Source: Pseudomonadales bacterium
GTDB taxonomy: Bacteria > Pseudomonadota > Gammaproteobacteria > Pseudomonadales > Pseudohongiellaceae
NCBI GenBank assembly: GCA_024234325.1
Contig: JACKOJ010000012.1
Coordinates: forward strand, 1-18,218
Direction: 5' to 3'
DNA: 18,218 bases
The notes under the pieces were generated by a model. That model had not been told where the DNA came from. It saw only the letters and a program-made list of their open reading frames with translations, and did not search any database. This document shows, piece by piece, positions 14,811 to 18,218 of the stretch. Positions within the stretch are counted from its first letter, which is position 1, and the number at the start of each line of letters is the position of its first letter. A program made the translations under genes and the position numbers.

Positions 14811-15404
14811 TCACCACTCTTTTTGATGGCTGTGGCTGATCAGGGTGACGCCGAGTGTGCGCTGCTCGTCGTAACGCAGGTCGAACATGCGCACCGGGAA
14901 GAGGAATTGTTTGCGGTCCCGGAAATACTGCTCCAGGCTGACCCGTACAACAGTGAAGGCGATCTCGTCCCAGGGAATGTCCTCTTCGCGGAACAGCGCG
15001 ACCTCCAGGCTTTCTGGACCCGGATTGAAGTCCGTGCTGCGCAACTGCGTCAGAAAGAACAGATAGACCTGGTTGATGGTGGGGAGATTGAACAGCGTGT
15101 AGAGCTGGCAGTCCGGTGCCAGCACGGTGGCTCCGGCTTCCTCCGCGGTCTCGCGGATGGCGCCTTCCAGCGTGGATTCTCCGTTCTCCATGAAGCCGGC
15201 CGGCAGCGTCCATTTGCCAAGGCGTGGTTCGATGGCGCGGCGGCACAGCAGAACCCTGTCTTCGTATACCGGCAGCGTGCCGACAATATTGTTCGGGTTC
15301 TGATAGAAAACGACATCGCACTGCAGGCAGCAGTCGCGTGGTTTGTCGTCGCCGGGAGGAATCTGTCGGGTGATCGGTCCGGCGCAGTGTTGGCAGTATT
15401 TCAT
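14811..15404 (-). CDS. Nudix hydrolase with N-terminal zinc ribbon
   Basis: A 197-residue enzyme from the ATG at 15404. An N-terminal zinc ribbon (C4-x2-C7 and C26-x2-C29) precedes the Nudix fold. The Nudix box at residues 70-92 is complete: G, five residues, E76, seven residues, R84-E85, E88-E89, G91. The segment RVLLCRRAIEPRLGKWTLPAGFMENGES closely matches the proteobacterial group of about 180-200 residues often annotated as ADP-ribose or NADH pyrophosphatase-like; it is shorter than NudC and I cannot name its substrate. Family chemistry is hydrolysis of nucleoside diphosphates linked to another moiety. Start choice: Met codons also exist 3 and 4 codons upstream, but MKYC is the usual family start. 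A strong hairpin separates it from the upstream PQQ-enzyme gene. Confidence 0.9.
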   Translation of the reverse strand: MKYCQHCAGPITRQIPPGDDKPRDCCLQCDVVFYQNPNNIVGTLPVYEDRVLLCRRAIEPRLGKWTLPAGFMENGESTLEGAIRETAEEAGATVLAPDCQLYTLFNLPTINQVYLFFLTQLRSTDFNPGPESLEVALFREEDIPWDEIAFTVVRVSLEQYFRDRKQFLFPVRMFDLRYDEQRTLGVTLISHSHQKEW

Positions 15405-15426
15405 GGGCCGCATCATAGCCCAATCC

Positions 15427-15455
15427 GCGGCGGGGAGCACCGTTGCCCCCACCGC
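15427..15455 (-). terminator. Strong 12-bp hairpin between the PQQ-enzyme and Nudix genes
   Basis: On the minus strand GCGGTGGGG pairs with CCCCGCCGC (one G-U pair), extended inward by GCA/TGC around an ACGG loop with one bulged base. It begins 12 nt after the upstream stop codon and ends 22 nt before the Nudix start. No U-run follows, so it may be a Rho-assisted terminator or a 3' stabiliser that sets the expression ratio of the two genes. Confidence 0.45.
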
Positions 15456-15466
15456 AGACTTGGCAC

Positions 15467-16876
15467 TCAGGGTTGCAGCAGGCGGATGATGCCGTCGTGC
15501 TTGTTGAGCAGATAGATCTGGTTGTCGGGGCCGTAGCCGAAGCGCAGGTCGGCGCGCTGTGCCACGTCACTGCCTTCAGCAGCGTTCTTCTCCTGAATGA
15601 TCTGCAGGAAGGTCTTTGCCTGACCGCCGTCGCTGAGCAGGATGCGGCGGATCGCGGACTGGCCGCCCTGGCTGGCCGCGTCCGCGTCAATGTAGAACAG
15701 TTCGCCGCTGGGGTTGTCGCCAAACACGAGCTTGTTGTGCAGGGCAGGGATGGCATCGCTGCGGTACACCACCAGTCCGGTCACTGCTACCTGCCGCTGG
15801 AACAGTGGGTCGGCATGGTCGTACTCCGCGACGGGCCAGGTGATGCCAGGTGCGCTGCGCGGGTTGTCCAGGCTGACCTCGCGGTCCACGTAGCGATAGC
15901 TGCCCTCCCAGGTATTCCAGCCCAGGTTCGCACCTTTGCTCACCGGCGTGATTTCCTCTACCTGATTCTGGCCAATGTCGGCCAGGTACATGTGACCGTT
16001 GCTGGCATCCCAGTTGAAGCGCTGCGGATTGCGCACGCCGTAGGCATAAATCTCGCCCAGGGTGTCCGAACGGTTGTCGCCGGCGAAGGGATTGCTGGCG
16101 GGAATGCCGTACTGGCCATTGCTGCTGTCGTGCCCAAGCGGGTCGAGACGCAGAATCTTGCCGAAATAGCTGGCCAGGTTCTGGCCCGCGTTCAGAGGGT
16201 CACCGCCGCTGCCGCCGTCGGCCAGGCCGACATAGAGCAGGCCGTAGTCTTCATCACCCGGCATGGCTAGGGGATTGAAGCCGATCTGCCCGCCGTTGTG
16301 GTTGGGGAAGGGCTGCGCTGCGCGAAAGAGGACTCGTGGCGCCTCGCCGTCATAGCTGGCAGCCTGCGGGTTCTTCGCTGTCCATTCCAGCAGCACGGTA
16401 TCGTGTGTGCGGCGTTCCCCTCCGGACACATAATCCGGTGCCGGATCGGTATTGCCGGTGTCGGTGTAGGTGTAGAACTTGCCGAAGCCCGGCGTGCCCG
16501 CCTGACTGAATTGCGGGTGGAAGGCGAAGCTCTGCAGACCACGCTCGCTGCCGGCAGACATCACACGCACCTGCCATTTGGGGTCGTTGATATCCACATA
16601 CAGGTGCACATTGCCGCCATCGGCATTCATGGCGTAGAGCTGCCCGGTCATGGCACTGACAATGCGCTGGCCGGTGCCGGCCTCGGTCACCATGTGCATG
16701 AGACGCGGGGCGAAACCGGCATCGTCGTTGGGAATACGGGCGAATTCGCTGAAGTGTACCGTGATGATGTCGCGGCTTGCTTCAATCGGGGTGGCAAAGG
16801 GGTTGGTACTGCTGGCTTGCGCGAACACGGCGCTGGAGCCGAGGGCGAGCAGACCGATAAGGGCGGTGCGGAACAT
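15467..16876 (-). CDS. PQQ-dependent periplasmic sugar dehydrogenase (soluble aldose dehydrogenase type)
   Basis: A 469-residue exported protein of the GSDH (soluble glucose dehydrogenase/YliI) beta-propeller family. The ATG at 16876 has GGAGA about 8 nt upstream and opens a signal peptide cut near residue 19 (AVFA|QASS); an upstream in-frame start would spoil it. Family marks are ERGLQSFAFHP (111-121), the catalytic-type His193 in HNGGQIGF, GQNLASYFGKILRLDP, Arg282 in YGVRNPQRFNWD, GQNQVEEI and GANLGWNTWEG. Members oxidise aldose sugars with PQQ and Ca2+ in the periplasm and pass electrons to the respiratory chain. No CxxCH haem motif is present, so there is no fused cytochrome. PQQ synthesis genes are not in the window. 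Some relatives oxidise other alcohols, so the substrate is open. Confidence 0.9.
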   Translation of the reverse strand: MFRTALIGLLALGSSAVFAQASSTNPFATPIEASRDIITVHFSEFARIPNDDAGFAPRLMHMVTEAGTGQRIVSAMTGQLYAMNADGGNVHLYVDINDPKWQVRVMSAGSERGLQSFAFHPQFSQAGTPGFGKFYTYTDTGNTDPAPDYVSGGERRTHDTVLLEWTAKNPQAASYDGEAPRVLFRAAQPFPNHNGGQIGFNPLAMPGDEDYGLLYVGLADGGSGGDPLNAGQNLASYFGKILRLDPLGHDSSNGQYGIPASNPFAGDNRSDTLGEIYAYGVRNPQRFNWDASNGHMYLADIGQNQVEEITPVSKGANLGWNTWEGSYRYVDREVSLDNPRSAPGITWPVAEYDHADPLFQRQVAVTGLVVYRSDAIPALHNKLVFGDNPSGELFYIDADAASQGGQSAIRRILLSDGGQAKTFLQIIQEKNAAEGSDVAQRADLRFGYGPDNQIYLLNKHDGIIRLLQP

Positions 16877-16916
16877 GAGGCGTCTCCGAAAACTGGTGCT
16901 GTGGGTGACTGTCCGG

Positions 16917-16937
16917 CGGGCACACACAGGGTGCCCG
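16917..16937 (-). other. 7-bp hairpin in the leader of the PQQ-enzyme gene
   Basis: CGGGCAC (16917-16923) and GTGCCCG (16931-16937) are perfect reverse complements with a 7-nt loop, 41 nt upstream of the minus-strand ATG. It could be part of a leader structure or the second stem of a tandem terminator. Confidence 0.35.
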
Positions 16938-16949
16938 GGCGCCCATTGT

Positions 16950-16980
16950 AACGCCGACGCTCGTTCGCGGCAGTGGCGTT
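16950..16980 (-). terminator. Hairpin after the DUF2272 gene
   Basis: AACGCC (16950-16955) pairs with GGCGTT (16975-16980), with additional CGC/GCG pairing inside. On the minus strand it begins 9 nt after the DUF2272 stop codon and is followed by ACAATGGG, not a U-run. A weak or Rho-dependent terminator is likely. Confidence 0.4.
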
Positions 16981-16989
16981 TGTCGCAGC

Positions 16990-17997
16990 CTAACAGTCAG
17001 TGGTGGGTTTTGGCGGCGCGGCAGCGGGCAGGGATGCCAGCACACAGGCGTTAGGGTTCTGCAGGCTGGGAGCCTGATCCAGGGCGTCTGCAGCGATGTC
17101 GGGGGCCTGCAGTTGCAGGTGTGCAAACAGGATTCGCCCGTTGTCCGCGATCGGGCGCAGGGGCTGCCCTTCCTCGTGGGTGGCAGGCATCACTTTCATG
17201 CGTACCGTAGCGCGCACATTGCCGCCGATCACCGTGATCTGTTCCTGTTCCTCGTCTACCTTCACCACAATGTCGCAGTGGGTGCGCGCACCGATGCCGA
17301 GCTGCGCACGCCGTTCGGCGAGATTGCGATAGGCGGGGCGGCTGCCGCGACACAGCAGATCACCCGGCACGATGGGGCGGCTGCCAATGGCATAGGCGTG
17401 GTAGGCGGCGCTATCGTCGGCTTTCTCGCTGGCAACAATGGCCTGGTCGATATAGCTGTGGTGGGCAATGGCACGACGAAACTGTGCCGGTTCGCCCAGC
17501 CCGCTTTCGCACATCACCCAGGAGATGAAGGCGGCAGACCAGGCATCGCGCCAGCGTTCCCCGATGCCGTTGTTCTGCCAGGCATCGTTCTGGCGCTGCA
17601 CAATCCAGTCGCTGCCCGGCGTTGCCGCCCAGTAGCCGGCGATGGAGCTGGCCACTCTGGCGCTCTGTTCCGGCGTGAGGCGAGGGTAGACAAAGGGACG
17701 CCGAGGCTCACTCTGTACGGGGGGTGTTCGTGGCTGCATGTCGGTGCTGAAACCAAACCAGGCCCACTCCTGTACGGCGGTATCGACGATCCGCTGACGT
17801 ACCTGGGGCAGTGGCAATGCCCGGCAACTGCGATCGACAATGCGCATGCTCCCGGGCTCCCCCTCTACTCGTGCGGAGGGAGCGCGCACATCCAGAATGC
17901 TGCGGGGCAGGCGTTCCGCATAGTCGGGCTCCTGTGCCTGCAGTGGCGAGCACGGCAGGCAGGCGAGAAGCAGCAGGCATGGCAGTATCGGTCGCAC
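16990..17997 (-). CDS. Exported DUF2272-domain protein
   Basis: A 335-residue protein with an N-terminal signal (hydrophobic LPCLLLLACLPC). Cleavage may be after LQA near residue 21, or at Cys13 if LLAC acts as a lipobox. The DUF2272 region covers about residues 105-295, with RWRDAWSAAFISWVMCESGLG (148-168), HHSYIDQAI, GDLLCR and THCDIVV...GGNV. WSAAFISWV is arranged like the WCAAFV nucleophile helix of NlpC/P60-like amidases, but carries Ser154 where Cys would be. The function is not established; an envelope or murein-associated role is inferred. The start is GTG at 17997, the only possible start in frame since a stop codon lies four codons further up; GGGA is a weak ribosome site. It heads the minus-strand gene group. 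Confidence 0.82.
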   Translation of the reverse strand: MRPILPCLLLLACLPCSPLQAQEPDYAERLPRSILDVRAPSARVEGEPGSMRIVDRSCRALPLPQVRQRIVDTAVQEWAWFGFSTDMQPRTPPVQSEPRRPFVYPRLTPEQSARVASSIAGYWAATPGSDWIVQRQNDAWQNNGIGERWRDAWSAAFISWVMCESGLGEPAQFRRAIAHHSYIDQAIVASEKADDSAAYHAYAIGSRPIVPGDLLCRGSRPAYRNLAERRAQLGIGARTHCDIVVKVDEEQEQITVIGGNVRATVRMKVMPATHEEGQPLRPIADNGRILFAHLQLQAPDIAADALDQAPSLQNPNACVLASLPAAAPPKPTTDC

Positions 17998-18029
17998 AGG
18001 CGATCCCGTTCAGAAAGGATGGTAAGGGC

Positions 18030-18058
18030 AGTCTAGCGGGATGGAAGGCAGAGACCAA
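18030..18058 (-). promoter_or_regulatory. Candidate promoter of the DUF2272 gene
   Basis: On the minus strand TTGGTC (18058-18053, 3 of 6) and TAGACT (18035-18030, 4 of 6) are spaced by exactly 17 bp, about 30 nt before the GTG. The spacing is ideal but the -35 is poor. Confidence 0.3.
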
Positions 18059-18068
18059 GCCTCTTGCC

Positions 18069-18086
18069 GGTGCCCGTCGCGGCACC
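18069..18086 (-). terminator. 6-bp hairpin downstream of the edge gene
   Basis: GGTGCC (18069-18074) and GGCACC (18081-18086) form a perfect stem with a 6-nt loop, about 70 nt beyond the stop of the minus-strand gene at the window edge. There is no T-run on either side, so the terminator role is weakly supported. Confidence 0.25.
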
Positions 18087-18155
18087 TTCGATCCCTTCTA
18101 CACGTTCGACACCGGCCGCGTCTCCCGCGCTGCAGGTGTCAGAAAGCGACCGGGA

Positions 18156-18218
18156 TCAGATGCGGTTGATTTCGCAGTGCAGGCGGAACTTCTTGGAGGT
18201 CATGAAGGCTTCGACTTC
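18156..18218 (-). CDS. C-terminal 20 codons of an unrecognised gene, cut by window edge
   Basis: Reading leftwards from the edge, the frame encodes EVEAFMTSKKFRLHCEINRI and ends in TGA at 18158-18156. Codon choice looks like that of the neighbouring genes, and the following 120 bp hold no other frame of note, so this is probably a real gene end. I do not recognise the family from this short tail. The next gene in the same direction starts 159 bp later. Confidence 0.45.
   Translation of the reverse strand, partial: EVEAFMTSKKFRLHCEINRI

Noticed and set aside
1..18218. Mobile element, CRISPR array, toxin-antitoxin pair or defence island
   Set aside because: No transposase, integrase, terminal repeats, regularly spaced repeats or small gene pairs were seen. 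Gene content is core and codon use appears uniform by eye.

Overview
This window reads as ordinary chromosomal DNA of a gammaproteobacterium. GC looks high-50s by eye, coding density is high, and the housekeeping genes are typical of that class: a single-chain PurL of about 1,300 residues, TadA, ClsA, MarC and a YnfA-type protein. A marine Cellvibrionales/Pseudomonadales-like lineage is my guess from gene content only. I see no insertion sequence, prophage, CRISPR array, rRNA or tRNA gene, integrase or attachment site, and no obvious defence or biosynthetic island.

Layout, left to right. (a) 1-331: the end of a YnfA-type membrane protein gene, cut by the window edge, then a 338-bp AT-rich intergenic stretch with candidate promoters and hairpins. 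(b) 670-3552, plus strand: a three-gene membrane module made of a VTT-domain (TVP38/DedA superfamily) protein, a ClsA-type cardiolipin synthase and a MarC-family protein, with 22- and 32-nt gaps. (c) 3586-6453, minus strand: a large membrane-bound MASE3-PAS-PAS-GGDEF-EAL cyclic-di-GMP protein with both catalytic signatures intact but no I-site. (d) 6672-7322, plus strand, divergent from (c): a 1-Cys peroxiredoxin of the Prx6 type. (e) 7597-9694, plus strand: an exported protein with a probable zinc-peptidase-like domain and two LysM repeats behind an excellent sigma70 promoter, then tadA, then an unrecognised lipoprotein gene. (f) 9812-14041, plus strand: purL, and 3 nt later a small stand-alone Nif3/YqfO-like protein. 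(g) 14019-17997, minus strand: a secreted DUF4097-like protein, a zinc-ribbon Nudix hydrolase, a periplasmic PQQ-dependent aldose dehydrogenase and an exported DUF2272 protein. (h) The right edge holds the last 20 codons of an unrecognised minus-strand gene.

How the genes may work together (inference). The 670-3552 genes probably act on membrane lipid composition. The LysM protein, the DUF2272 protein and the lipoprotein point to the cell envelope. The peroxiredoxin and the PQQ enzyme are redox functions. PurL (de novo purine synthesis) and TadA (tRNA wobble inosine) are housekeeping. The points most worth a second look are: the LysM protein, whose conserved His/Asp pattern suggests a murein peptidase; its promoter, with a perfect inverted repeat between the -35 and -10 boxes; the DUF2272 protein, which has Ser where NlpC/P60-like relatives have the Cys nucleophile; the orphan lipoprotein between tadA and purL; and the 23-bp convergent overlap at 14019-14041. 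I did not find a clear new multi-gene system.
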